Positions 50,303 to 62,132 are shown, numbered from the stretch's first letter. The stretch: DNA of 64,000 nt from Micropterus salmoides (GCF_014851395.1 NW_024040374.1:23950772-24014771); one strand, 5' to 3'. Translations and numbers: made by a program. The notes: generated by a model from the sequence alone, not told the origin.

Positions 50303-50826
50303 GTGAGAAACACCTCATAGCATTGATAGAAAGCAGATATTATCACTAATGTCTCTTCTCTATATACGCATGCCTGTCTCTCCATAATCAGTTTGTCTGT
50401 CTACAGGAGGGTCCGCCGCTGAATGACACAGCAAAAGTCAACATGACCTGTAAGCTAAAAAGTAAGTGCTTATATTTCAATTGCCTCCAACATTCCTATG
50501 CAGATGTGAATTTCTCAGTGTTCTAAATGGAGACTATTTCTATTTCCTCCATAGAGAGCAATGAACAGGGAACATATGACATCTTCATTGCAGAGAAAGC
50601 TGCAGTTTACTTGATCTACGGATGGGTGACGTTCCCAGACAACACCAGCAAAAAGTGTACTGTCAAGACAACACGGAACGGACAGAGCAGATTACACTTA
50701 ACTAAGACTGAGGCCAAGACAGAGATGTTCTTTTTCGATAAGGTCAGAATGTCTGACACCAGCAAAATGATAATTGAATTAAATTCTACCTTCACCGACA
50801 GCTCTTTCCATATCTATGAACTCTGA
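50093..50826 (+). CDS. tnfsf18: tnfsf18-like (GITR ligand-like) TNF superfamily ligand, 3 exons
   Basis: Exons 50093-50302, 50407-50461 and 50555-50826 join in frame (phases 0, 1) to 537 nt, 178 aa. It is a type II membrane protein with an acidic cytoplasmic tail of about 37 residues, a membrane segment at about 39-64 and a short stalk, then a compact TNF-homology domain from about 85. The AVYLIYGWV block (105-113) aligns with the LYLIYGQV strand of human GITRL, and Cys85 lies in the matching upstream position. Sequons are at Asn76, 82, 118 and 165. Intron phases equal those of the gene at 38-40 kb. In mammals GITRL engages TNFRSF18 on T cells; the fish role is inferred. tnfsf4 is the main alternative name. 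Confidence 0.75.
50407..50461 (+). CDS. tnfsf18: tnfsf18-like exon 2 (stalk)
   Basis: This 55-nt exon follows GTCTACAG and encodes EGPPLNDTAKVNMTCKLK plus one base. Two sequons lie in the stalk. The donor is AAAA|GTAAGT, phase 1. Confidence 0.77.
50555..50826 (+). CDS. tnfsf18: tnfsf18-like exon 3 (TNF-homology domain)
   Basis: The acceptor is CTCCATAG; AG completes a lysine codon. It encodes SNEQGTYDIFIAEKAAVY and on to FTDSSFHIYEL, then TGA at 50824. Only 90 residues come from this exon, so it is a very small TNF fold. Confidence 0.82.
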
Positions 50827-52150
50827 CCCGGCTGAAATCAGACTGACTACAAGTAAGCAACACAAACAGCTGTCAGGGTATCATGTGGCAGGCTACTGTA
50901 TTAACCCCTTAACGCCAATTGAATTCGCATCACACCTCTTCCTTTCAGACTGCAGCTGAGATAGGGTATGTATTCCCCCTATGCCTGTTTGTGCATATTC
51001 TATACCTGGGAACCTTTTGCAAGCACTGGTTTCTCGTTTCTGCTATTTTGCATCATACCTACATCATACCTGAATTTATATCTTTTCTATGTTCTATAGA
51101 CAAATTAACAATTTACCCTTAATTTAACATCAGCTTGAAAACAAATAAAAATAGAAATAATTATTTTTATTTTTTATTGTAAATAAATTCAGGCATCAAG
51201 GGGTTAAGTTAACAAAACCTGTTGCTCTAGATGTTATGCAATTTCTCTGGGTCCACATGTGTGAAGGAAGTTTCATGTAATGTGAAGCTGGTATGGCTGC
51301 TCTGAAGTGCCAAGCCTCACCAGGACGGACGTGATTTTCTTCCAGAGGTGAGCAGCAGTCATTGGTGTTTTAACACAAGTTTATTCAACATATTGTTGAT
51401 GAGAGCTGATCGAGACACTACTCAGTTGTAGTTGAAATGCCTATGTTCATGATTGCGACACTAAATCAATGTAGAAAGTCCCCTAAGGTGAAACTGCTCA
51501 TTTAATTTGAAATATCTGTTTTGACCAGAAATGAAGAAACAACTCACTCTCACTCTGTGGCACTCAACTCTCACTTTAATGGTAACTTATCATGTGCTTT
51601 ACTCTATTTCTCACCGTTCATCAGTCTGTAAGAACGCATAACACGCAAATAGTGTCAATCACACTTTCACAAGGAAAGGTTTCCTGCGTACTTAGTCATT
51701 TTCATATCTCTTATTGACTAGTTTTACCTGTGAGGATGACCAACCAGGCAGAAACCCCATGTTTCATTACCATTTTCACAAGCCGACTGACTTGCAGTTC
51801 ATTATATTTACAGTTGTAGGATTTACAGAGGGGGCTTTCACATTGTAAAAATCCTGTAAGAAGTCAAATGAAAATTGTTCCTGATGACCTCTGTCAACTC
51901 TCTGCGAATGATTAAGTTCTTGAGTGCAAATGAAAGCTTGCTTTGTATTTAAGCTGTGTTGTATCTGTTATATTGTATGTTTTTATCTTTTGTTATGTGT
52001 TTTCATGCTTACTGCAGCACAAATTGCCCACCAAAACATATTGGTACAAGTCCAGCGTTGTATTTTATCCAAATCAGGGGTCTAAGGACAGAAGGTGTTA
52101 TATACAGTTTTAATGCCCTCTGTTTGCCATATAATGTAAATAAAAATGAC
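50827..52150 (+). other. Probable 3' UTR of the tnfsf18-like gene
   Basis: AT-rich non-coding sequence. AATAAA signals occur near 51143, 51182 and 52138; which is used is unknown. Confidence 0.4.
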
Positions 52151-53499
52151 AATCAAGTTTGTAAAGTCTAATGATTGTGACTTTGTAATGTGGTGCTCTT
52201 GGTGGTATTGTTTTATCGGGAGTTTAAAGGATACACATATTGTCAAGTGCATCTTATTAAAATACTACCAACCTCGTGTTAATGGAAAGAGTTGTTGGTC
52301 GCTGTAATTGTTCCTTCTGTCCATCCTGGCTATAAATCAATATGAACGTAAGGGATGAGGATCAAAATCCACAGTCCTCCTTCTGTGCAAAGGTTAACCT
52401 GAAGCTGATCTGAAGCATCAGCAGTCTGAGTGATTAAGCTGTACCTGAGAGAAATTCCACTGCAACAAAATGAGTTTCTGATATTACAAAAATTGTTAAA
52501 AAGGATTTCTCTATAGCTTTTTCATTTCCACACAGCTGGTAACTTAAATGCCCCATTTAGTTTATGCACTGAAATGCATCTGATTGTTATCACCAGCCCA
52601 CTGAGTGTGTGGGTGGAACAGGAGATTACAAATGGTGAAGTAATATGTTTATAGCCATAAATTTGTCATATGAAGTACATATGTATTTTTTTATTTCTCC
52701 TTAAATTCCTATTGCAATGACATTAATAGTATACATCTTTAATCTTGTACATTATGATGTTAAAATGTCTGTAAAGACAGCCAGAACTTGACAACCCTGG
52801 TAAAAACAGATATTGACATTCTGTAATTGCAATAATAAGTCGGTTGAAAAGCTATCCTGCTCTCAGATACCAAACACTTACCTGTTTCGGTATGACGCGT
52901 CATTGCTACACACCCACATACTTGGGTAAACTTATTCCAGACTGCTTTTATGTTCTTTCTTGTTCAAAGAGGAAGTGAAAGTTTACATGCAGGCGATTGC
53001 TTACAGCTTTGAGACCTTGTGTCAACATCATGATGCAATATCTGAAGGAACACCTCCGGTTTTCCTTCCCCAAGCATCCACCCCTACAAATCCGAATAGC
53101 ATTGCTTCATCCAGCCAAAACCAAACAGAAATCACAATGTTTATAATTATGCTCAAGGGACTTTTAGTGTAATTTTTTCTACCCAGTGCCGGGGATGAAA
53201 GTTGGCTCAGATCTCTCATACAGTAGTTACGAAATATTGCACCAACAAGTGCTTCAAACACCTGTTTTAGGGTAGTTTGTCAGACAACTGCAGCCCCAGT
53301 TGACTCATTGTGATTTATGATGCAGTTAAACGTCATGAAATTGAGTAAAATTTCCGCTGGGTTGCTAAATAGGCAATCATTTTATGTGGCAAGTTTCAAA
53401 AACACTTTAACAAAATGCATAATGGAGGTAAAACATTAAATAAGACAAGCACATAAAAACCAGGAAGCATGAAAACAGTATTTTAATAAATTGGTGGGG

Positions 53500-53900
53500 T
53501 TTTTTGTCCTTTTCTCTCTCTCTCTGTATGTGTCTGTTTCTTTCTGTCTCTTGTAAGTCTGAGTAGTTTATCCTCTTCCACCAGGCATGGTGAAGAGATT
53601 GTGTAGCTCAGGTCTGCTGGACGACACCCGAAGCTGCTCAACGGACACCCGGATCCATTCTTCATGTGTTTACAGTCTGTCTCTAATTTTGTCATCATGA
53701 TTGTCCATATCGTAATTTTACTATGTTGGTCTATTCTGTACACACTGTACTGCATTGTCTGTCCATCCTGAGAGAGGGCTCACTTCTCTTTTACTCATCT
53801 TGAGTTTTTTTCCATTTTTTTCCTGTTAAAGGTTTTTTTTCAGGGAGATTTTTTCCTTACCTGAAAAGAGGGTGTAAGGATAGAGGGAGTTGTATTAAAA
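53500..53900 (+). repeat. 3' region of a dispersed fish retroelement
   Basis: TGAGAGAGGGCTCACTTCTC, CCTGTTAAAGGTTTTTTTTC, AGGGAGATTTTTTCCTT and GAGGGTGTAAGGATAGAGGG follow the layout of a common fish repeat. Its end (CTCAAGGGGCTTTA in reverse complement) is the type found at 27138 and 46284. Confidence 0.5.
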
Positions 53901-54804
53901 ACTGTTGACTATTTTGAGACATAATACTCAGAAAATCATCATGAACAACAAAATTGTTTTACAAATGGGGTTCAAAGATAATACCTAAATTATTATAATT
54001 TTTTGGTTTAACATTTTGCGTGAGTAACTGTTTTCACTAAGACAGTATATATTGCTTATATATTCATAGAATCATTGAAATTCAAAGAGAAACATAGTTA
54101 TGTGTTGTCAGCAAACTGATATCATCAAAATGAATCATTTTGTGGTTAATATTGTGCCACAATCTAATCTAATCTTATACTGAAGGGCTGCACGCTTTAC
54201 ATTTACTATGCAATCCATTATTCAGTACTTCATGATCTTAGAATAATGATGAGTCTGATGTGAGAAATCAGTGTTTGGACTTACCATGATATAATAGTAT
54301 ATAACATGAGAAGGAGCATTATTATGGCAATAAAAAAATAACAAAATAGCCAGTACATGATGCGTGCTGCAGCTGGAAACATTCTGATGAGATTATGAGT
54401 GGTGAGACTGAACCAGAAAAGTGAAATAGTGGACTGTTAAACCAAAACAATGAGCTGGAAGAAAAATTAGGGGGGAACAACTGAGCTGGCTGGAAATTGG
54501 CTGTTGATTCATCCCATATAAGAAACACAATCACAATCGGCAAGTTTTAGAGATGGCACAACTAGATACAAAGTCAGTGGAAAGATGCAATGTTTCCCAT
54601 ACGTGCAAAAACTGTTTGCATCTCCTAGTGTTTATAAATCTGGTGAGTCATGAGTTCAGTCAGAGGCTGAGCTGCCACACAAGCACACAGACACAGTCAC
54701 TCAGACATGGGATTATTATTTGGGATTAAAGTCACAAATTTACAAGAAAAGAGCTACTAAGGCTCTGCAGATGTTGATATCAACAGCTGTCCAGTCGTGC
54801 GGTA

Positions 54805-56115
54805 GAGTAGCTATAAACTGTACTAAAGTAAAAGTATTGTTACTTTGCAAAAACAAGTAATCAAGCAAAAGTAAAAGTGGTCATCATACTTTTAAGTAAG
54901 ATAAGTATTTTGTTTGGCGTGGATGTAAGTGGAATCATTTCAGGTACTGATGGTCTTATTTGGGTAAAGGTAAAGAAGCGAACATACACATGTATTTATT
55001 TGTGATGAAATGATAAGTCGTCATCTCCTTAATTAGATAACCTGCTACATATACACCAGGAGAATGTTCCCAGTGTGTCTCCTAAAATAAATTACGGTTT
55101 GGCAAACAAAACAATTTAGGTAGGTAGGTAAATTAATTGCCACAATATAACAGGTTATATCATGAAATTGAGCTTTGCAAATCCCTTCTGCTACATAGCA
55201 GACCATATACATTAATACAGAAGCAATTATAAAAATGGTAAACAGAAATAAACAATATTCACTGTTCAATGGAGCAGTGCTGGGGATGAATTTTAGTTTA
55301 ACAGCCTGATCGCTTGGGGGAAAAAGCTGCTCTGCAATCTGGTAATAATAAAAGGAGATGTGTTCACTTCTTCACTTTAATCTTGAGGAATTAAATCTGC
55401 GGTTGAACATTTTATTAGTCACATGCACATGAAATAAAAGTAGTTTGTCTTTTTTTGTGTGTGCATAATTTGGTGTGTCATCAGGCTACACCAGTGAGCA
55501 TGACTTGTTAAATGCACGCTGCTTGCACACTGCTAGCTTGAATATTTACATTAAGGCAAAAAGCAGAAGTAGTAGTTTTGGAGAATGATAGTTAGATAGT
55601 AACACACCAGACACTGCTCTCTGTCAGCTCAGTGTGACTTCACAACCGAAACCCACTGCAGTAACACACTCTCATCCCAGGGTGTCAAATACTGACGCTT
55701 TGCGAAAGTCTGACAAAGGGTCGGTATGGACGCCCTTGGGTGAGACCGGTCAGGAAGCACTGTGCATTAAATTTTCATCTGTAAATATTTGCTGCTAGCC
55801 CTATTTGAAAGCCATAGGTTACTACCAAGCTGTAGCTTTAGCTATTATTTTTCTTTGAACAGATTCATGTGGGTGCGTGACTGCAGTAGGATAACAAAGC
55901 AAGCAGCAGACTTAGGACCAGCTAACCACCTAACTCTTAACAGATAATGAATGCATAAAATAAATAAATAAGCAGTGAAGTGAGTAAAGAGTAAAAGTAG
56001 ATTTTTCTCTAAAAATCTACTCAAGTATAAGTAAAAGTATGATGCATTAAAAGACAAGTACAAAAGAAGTGAAATGAGCACATACAACAGCGTTAATGTA
56101 ACTCGTTACTACCCC
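54805..56115. repeat. Composite fish DNA-transposon-like repeat
   Basis: The left block (about 54805-54910, TACTAAAGTAAAAGTA) and right block (about 55985-56115, AAAATCTACTCAAGTATAAG, then GTAACTCGTTACTAC) look like the two ends of an AAGTA-rich fish repeat. A different scrap with ACAGCCTGATCGCTTGGGGG (55300) lies between. The ends were not matched base by base. Confidence 0.35.
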
Positions 56116-56149
56116 TCTGCAGCCTTCACATATTAGCTACTTTCACCAA

Positions 56150-56480
56150 CCCAACCCGTTCTCACTCCCAAGTCGTCACATATGGACGCTTCTTCAAGAC
56201 CCCTTGGCATCAGTTTTTATTTTTAGCACTGAAGGCCTTCTGTAAATAACTCAAAGGTCTGTGTAGCAAGGTGGTCAGGGTAGCTGGACGAGTTGGAACT
56301 TACACCCAGGAGGCCGGTGTTTGTTTCCTATGTGAAACAAATAGTCAACATTGATTCTGTTTAACTTACGTAACATAGTTTATGTGATCCTGACTAAGTA
56401 GTTTTGTTGCTCAAACCTAACCAAACTGCAAGTGTTTCAGAACGTTAACCACGTGTTATTTCACAATGTTAATCACATGT
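56150..56480 (+). repeat. Possible tRNA-derived SINE-like repeat
   Basis: TAGCAAGGTGGTCAGGG (56261) resembles a tRNA A box, and GGTGTTTGTTTCC (about 56313) a decayed B box, followed by a GTGATCCTGACTAAGTAG, AACCTAACCAAACTGCAAGTG tail region. A related tail is near 47440-47600. A functional tRNA is ruled out by poor arm pairing. Confidence 0.3.
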
Positions 56481-57775
56481 TTTATTTTGAAAGTCTAATC
56501 TGACATTGTAATAGCTAAACCACCGTCAGGTGGAGCCCAGCATGTAAATTACGCTATAGGGTAATCTTGTCCAAGTTCCCACATGTGAGGTCTTGGGAGA
56601 GAGAACTTGTTGACCAACCAGTATAATGAAATACTTCCTTTTCCAAATCCATAAAAAGTTGGGGCCATAAATTTGCAACTTTAATCTGAGTTTTTTATCT
56701 GAATATTTCCCCCTTCCCCAATTCATTTACTTTTAATTTACAATGGCCCTAATACGCCGTTGATTCATTGTTTATTAAAAAATATTGATTATAGCAGCTT
56801 TAAGCAAACTCTTTTAAAGGAACAGTGAATGAACTAAACTTGCGAGCACAGGTTTGGAAGAGTTAAGTACTGGTATGTGGACAGGCTGTGATCTAGCTAG
56901 GTAACAAAAATAAGCAGCATTGACCTCAGTTTCACAAACAGTCACAGAAAGTTGCTCAGTAAGTTCTGTCTCATGTTATTAAAGATGTGAGACTAGGTGA
57001 GCTTAAAAACTGGCTACTAAAAGTTATTTTAAGCAATCACTTGCAGCAAATTAGACCGAAAGGAAATTTGCAAGACTAACATCGAGAGTGAACACAAAAT
57101 GATAGCACTGTTGGTTTCATATTGGCAGTGGTGGTACATCTAGTCATTTACTGTACTTAAGTACAAATTTGAGGTACCTGTAGTTTGCTTGAGTATTTTC
57201 TCAAGCATAACAGCTTAGATACTTCCAAATTCTACATTAAAAACATATAAGTTAAAAACATATATTATATTGTTTGTTTCATTTAACCTTTATACGTCCC
57301 ATTGAGACACAGTCTCTTTTACAAGGGAATCCTGTAATGTGTTTTGTTATGAATTAAACTACCCGACAGTTTATATAAATGTAGAACTGAAACAATTAGT
57401 TTAATATTAATTCAAGTCAATTGACTTGATTGAATAGAGTGGCAACTAAATTATGAAATAATTTAAGTCAATTTTCATGTATAAACATTTCATGGTTCCA
57501 GCTTGAAAAACGAGAAGATTTGCTGCTTTTGCTTTTGATCATTTTGATGTTTTTTTTAAATTAGTTGTCAGTTGGACAAAACCATTGTGAATGTGTCACT
57601 TTGGGCCCTGGGTAATTGTGACAGCACCTTTCACAACTGTCAGAAACAATCAATAGATGAATGGAGAAAATAATCAGCAGATTAATCCATACTGAAAATA
57701 ATCATTAATTGTAGCCTGATACAAAATGAACTCAACTTCAAGCTACAACAGTAAAATCCTATACGTAGTAGTCGT

Positions 57776-58079
57776 ACTTAGTCATCTCCAAGGGTCTGGA
57801 CATTTCCAAGGTTGTGCTGACTGATGTTGTTCTCTCTGATCATTCCTGTGTTTTCTTTGAGAGTGCTATCTGCGTGCACACAAATGTACAAACAGAGGTA
57901 ATCACAAAACGGCATATCACTGAAAACACTAGTGAAAAATTTATTGAGGCTTTCTCCTCGACACCTGCCCTCTCACGGGTCTCAGTGAATGAGCTTGTAG
58001 ATAATTTCAGTTCTAAAATTAGAAATGTTATTGATGCCATTGCACCAGCCAAGGTGAAGGTGGTCTCTGGTAAGAGAAG
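57776..58079 (+). mobile_element. L2-type LINE copy 2, part before the DIRS insertion
   Basis: Sequence and translation (TDVVLSDHSCVFFESAIC, NELVDNFSSKIRNVIDA) are nearly identical to the antisense copy at 27.4-30.3 kb. Similarity begins abruptly at about 57776, so this copy is 5'-truncated, usual for target-primed integration. It breaks at AAGAGAAG (58079) and resumes at 62386. Confidence 0.88.
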
Positions 58080-58100
58080 TTCCCCTTCGAGGGAACTCGA

Positions 58101-58258
58101 ACTGCGTCGGTTACGACACTATGGGAACGCCTCTAGGCGTAGCAGGTCTGAACGTGAATGAAATCACTCCAATCCTATTGGCTTGTTGCTAGAATGGTAA
58201 GGTGTGACGGAATAACCGGAGGAGTATAAAGCACACCTGTACACACTCATCATTAGCT
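58101..58258 (+). repeat. DIRS left inverted terminal repeat
   Basis: It runs ACTGCGTCGG to CATTAGCT and is the near-perfect reverse complement of 62179-62336. Differences seen include TTACGACAC against TTTCGACAC. Sixteen extra bases (58080-58095) precede it. Confidence 0.92.
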
Positions 58259-58282
58259 TTTTTCTATTCAGCAGGCGCTCTG

Positions 58283-58849
58283 TTGTTTGAAGAAAGCTCC
58301 AGTCCTACAAGCAGTGTGTCTTACCTGAAGAAGAAGTCTACCAGCATGTCCGGCAACCAGATGTACAGAAGGTGTGTTTTTTCTTGCCCTCGGTACATCA
58401 CGGATGGAGATTCTCATGAGATGTGTGTCTCATGTTTGGGGATGGAGCACGCCCGGGCAGCTCTCGAGGGGGCTGCCTGCGCCCGTTGCGAAGTCCTTTC
58501 CGTGCGGGTACTGAGGTACAGCATGGCTCTCTTTTCCGAGGATGGCCGGATGTGTTCTCCCTGCGGAGTGGGCCCCGCGGCCGCTGAGGCGGCCCGGCGG
58601 CTTCACTCATGGGGTTCACAGTGTGATCTGTCGGAGGATTTCGGGACGGCTGAGGCTTTTTCTCCGACCTTCATCTGCTGGCTCCGACGCTTCCTTTCCT
58701 CGTTCGGGAGCCCGTTCTCGGCTTCTCCCGCTCGTGGTTTGGATCCGGAGACGCTGCAGCAATCCGACTCCGAGGAGGCGGACGTGCTCAGCGTAGTGGA
58801 CGATGACTTCCGGGTGTTGGGGCGGCGTCATCAGGCGGCCCGACTATGA
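58283..58849 (+). pseudogene. DIRS gag-like ORF1
   Basis: The frame includes a cysteine/histidine array (CVFSCPRY, HEMCVSCLGMEHARAALEG, AACARC), as in the N-terminal gag-like proteins of fish DIRS elements. It stops at 58847-58849. A shifted frame (59084-59383) carries a further gag-like part (DALASYLSPRLASSLEKP, YQADLPQEM), so ORF1 is broken at least once. Confidence 0.75.
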
Positions 58850-59789
58850 CGTGCTGCTGGAGGTGGTGACTAGAGCCGTGGCTAAGCTCAACATCAACTG
58901 GCCACAGGAGGAGCAGACACCACAGGCTAGTGGTAAGCTTGATGAAAGGTTTCTTAAGCACCACGCGCCACCTCCACGCCGGTCTCTGCCATTCTTTCCT
59001 GATTTACATGATGAACTGAGTAATCATGGGGCAGACCCTTCTCTACACGTCTTTCCACACCCCTATCACTGAACTACAGTAATGTGATGGGGGTTAGGGA
59101 CCGTGGTTATGGGAGGATGCCTCGGGTGGAGGATGCGCTTGCGAGCTATCTCTCCCCTCGACTTGCATCCTCCCTGGAGAAGCCGGCGTTACCCTCCAAG
59201 CCATGTCGCACCACATCTACGCTCGTGGGGAAGGCGTACATGGCAGCGGGCCAGGCAGGTGCGAGCTTGCACCCCATGGCGGTTCTTCAAGCCTACCAAG
59301 CCGACCTGCCACAGGAGATGGTTCAGAGGGGGGGTCCCTCTGAGGAAGATCTGGCGGAGCTTTGCAGAACCACGGAGCGTTAGACGCAGGGCGAAGTGTT
59401 CCGCCAGTACCTCCCTCACCGGTCTGGACCCAAGGCAGCTGAGGCTGCCAGGCGTAGGTCCCTTCCCTCTACGAGCTCCTACGGAGAGGAGAGGAAGCAG
59501 AGTGTCGCTTCTCGGGGGCCCCCCCGAGGAGCTGGGGCAGCGAGACGGCGCTCTCACCCTCAGCCTCCTCCTCCTCCCTTCTCCTCAGCCGTCATCCAGT
59601 CCCGAGGGTCTGCAGTCAGGCGGCGTTCAGACTCACTCACCGTGGATCTTTGGCGGCTCTCCCCTGCCGTTCTGGGGCTTCAGGGGTCCACCAGAAGATC
59701 ACACGAGACACCGACCACCAGCCCCGAGGGGCTGGTTCCGTTGGCAGACTTTGCAGAGGCTTGGCGGAGCCTGACAAACATTTCTCCGT

Positions 59790-61022
59790 GGGTCCTGCGC
59801 ACTGCCATACATGGGTTTCAACTACAGTTCAAAACCCGCCCTCCAAAATTCAACTGGGTGGTTTGGACTGTGGTCCGCCCGGAGCAAGGTCCGGTGTTGG
59901 GACAGGAAGTTCGTACTCTGCTGAGGAAAGGGGCTGTGGAACGTGTCTCCCCCCCCAGACAGAGACAGCCGGTACTTCATAGTCCCCAAGAAGGATGGAG
60001 GGCTGCGCCCTATTTTGGATCTGCGGGTTCTAACCGGTCTCTGAGGAGATTCAGGTTCAAGATGCTCATCATCCCCGCCATCGTGACGCACATCCAATCC
60101 GAGGATTGGTTCGTCACGATAGATCTAAAGGACGCCTATTTCCACGTCTCCATCCGTCCTTCTCACAGGAAGTTCCTGAGGTTCGCCTTCGGGGGTATGG
60201 CTTACCAGTATCGGGTTCTTCCATTCGGCCTGGCACTTTCCCCTCGCACATTCACCAAGTGTATGGATGCAGCACTGGCCCCGCTGAGGCTCCAGGGCGT
60301 CCGGATTTCAACTACATCGACGACTGGCTCATCCTAGCCCAGTCTCGAGAGTTGGCGGTTCAGCATCGAGATGTCGTTCTGGCTCATCTGCGGCGTTTAG
60401 GCCTGAGGCTCAACGCAAAGAAAAGTGTGCTGGCGCCCACCCACGGACTACGTTCCTAGGGGTAGTATGGGATTCGACAACGATGCGGGCACAATTGTCT
60501 CCGGCACGTGTCGACACCATATTGGCTGCCGTGAAAGGGGTGAAGTTAGGCCACGCCATCTCTATAAAACACTTTCAACGAGTGTTGGGTCTCCTGGCGG
60601 CTACGTCCAGCGTAATACCATCTGGACTGCTGCACATGAGACCCCTGCAGTGGTGGCTAAGGACCAAGGGTTTTTCCCCGAGGGGAAATCCTCTCCGTCT
60701 GATTTGGGTTACGCGCAAGTGTCTTCGTTCCCTATCAATTTGGAAGGAAACTTGGTTCCTGTCCCAGGGGCCCGTGCTGGGAGGGTCTTGTCGCCGGCTG
60801 GTCATTTCGACAGACGCCTCCCTCACGGGCTGGGGCGCGGTCATGGACGGCTGCTTTGCAAGGGGATCCTGGCAGGTGCATCAATCCGAGTGGCATATCA
60901 ACTGTCTCGAGATGTTGGCGGTGTTCCAGGCTCTAAGGAGTTTCCTGCCCGATCTCCAAGGCCACCACGTCCCGGTTCGTTCCGACAACACAGCGGTGGT
61001 GGCCTATCTGACACCTATGTGA
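59790..61022 (+). pseudogene. DIRS reverse transcriptase / RNase H
   Basis: RT blocks appear in order across shifting frames: FIVPKKDGGLRPILDLRVL (near 59975), WFVTIDLKDAYFHVSIRPS with motif A Asp (60105), YRVLPFGLALSPRTFTK (60210) and catalytic YIDDWLILAQS (60315). RNase H follows: VISTDASLTGWGAVMDG (60800), EWHINCLEMLAVFQAL (60890) and VRSDNTAVVAYL (60975). At least three frame changes (near 59985, 60300, 60455) inactivate it. Confidence 0.88.
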
Positions 61023-61990
61023 CAATGTCGGCCTACTGCTCGTAGCCCCGTTCTGGCCAACCCGGGTGTGGTTCTCGGACATCATGATTGCTCCTGGACA
61101 GCCCGCCGTGGCGGGTCCCTCTGAGGAGGGACCTACTGTCCCAGGCGCAGGTCCGGGTTCTTCACCCTTGCCCCGCCATACGGCGACTGTGGGTCTGGCC
61201 CCTGAGGGGGCACAGTACCTAGAGGCGGGTCTAACAGCCGGAGCAGTCCAGACCCTCCTCAGCTCCAGGGCCGCGTCCACACGGATCCTCCGTGGTGCCC
61301 GGAGGATGAGACCTGCGACTCGGTCCAAGGTTCCCACTTGGGATCTGGTGGTGGTTCTTGGGGCGTTGGCTGAGGCCCCATTCGAACCCCTGGAGTCAGC
61401 TGAGGCTAAGCACTTGACCCTCAAGATGGCCTTTCTCCTTGCTATCATCTCTCTGAGGAGGGTGGGGGATCTCCAAGCGCTTTCGGTTTCCCCGCAAGCC
61501 TGGAGTTTGCCCCGGGGAATATTAGGGCTATCCTGCACCCTCATCCAGGATACATCCCTAAAGTGCCTTCTTGTGCGGCAGGGTCCACAGTGCTGCAGGT
61601 CCATCCTCCACCTCATGTGACGGCGGAGGACGGGAGACTTCATCTGCTCTGCTCTGTCAGAGCACTGAGTATTTACACTCTGAGGTCCTCCCGTTGGAGG
61701 AAGGCTGACGAGCTGCTAGTTTGTTTTGGGTCCCCCAGGGCTGGGCTCCCTGCGTCCAAACATACTATTAGCAACTGGATTGTTCAGACTTTTTCCCTGG
61801 CCTATCAGGTACGTGGTTTGCCTTCACCTGTGGCTGTGAGGGCTCATTCTACCAGAGGCATGGCGGCCTCTCGAGCCCTCCTTTCCGGGGCCTCTTTGAA
61901 GGATGTTTGTTTAGCGGCTGGCTGGGCCACTCCGCACTCGGTTTTACAGTCTTGACCTTCCTTCGGCACCTGGCACTCGTGCGCTCTCCT
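61023..61990 (+). pseudogene. DIRS tyrosine recombinase, with a scrap of the methyltransferase-like domain
   Basis: LLVAPFWPTRVWFSD (61038) is the far end of the methyltransferase-like region, directly after RNase H, so the middle is deleted. The recombinase follows, with the first catalytic Arg in IISLRRVGDLQAL (61445), the HxxR box AHSTRG (61843) and AAGWATPH (61915). The catalytic Tyr lies in TRFYSLDLPSAPG, readable only in a shifted frame after about 61935. A frame change near 61600 also splits it. The enzyme would join circular DNA to target DNA. Confidence 0.85.
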
Positions 61991-62056
61991 CTTAGTTGTG
62001 CCACTTTATTGCACACTGGGGCAGGCGGGGTTTTCAGCACGGTTTAGTGGGTATCT

Positions 62057-62132
62057 CGTTCCCATAGTGTCGTAACCGACGCAGTTCGAGTAACCCTGGT
62101 TCCCCGAGAAGGGGAACGAGACACTGCGTCGG
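62057..62132 (+). repeat. DIRS internal complementary region
   Basis: Bases 62057-62090 are the reverse complement of the left outer end (about 58097-58130). Bases 62091-62132 are the reverse complement of the right outer end (62327-62368). This head-to-tail join of both termini is the diagnostic DIRS1 feature used in replication through a circle. Confidence 0.92.

Larger units (their letters stand above)
52151..57775. other. Intergenic DNA after the tnfsf18-like gene
   Basis: No gene is seen. It holds repeat pieces at 53.5-53.9, 54.8-56.1, 56.15-56.5 and 57.13-57.24 kb; the rest is plain AT-rich DNA. Confidence 0.6.

Noticed and set aside
49927..50349. 140-codon open frame overlapping exon 1 of the tnfsf18-like gene
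   Set aside because: It starts at a GTG, has no family resemblance and is a different frame of the real exon, whose own frame has a strong start context, membrane segment and matching splice partners.
56255..56330. tRNA gene candidate
   Set aside because: Weak A- and B-box-like words are present, but the acceptor and anticodon arms do not pair; better seen as a decayed SINE-like repeat.
60933..61643. 236-codon antisense open frame in the DIRS element
   Set aside because: Arg/Pro-rich shadow of GC-rich recombinase sequence; the sense strand carries the conserved motifs.
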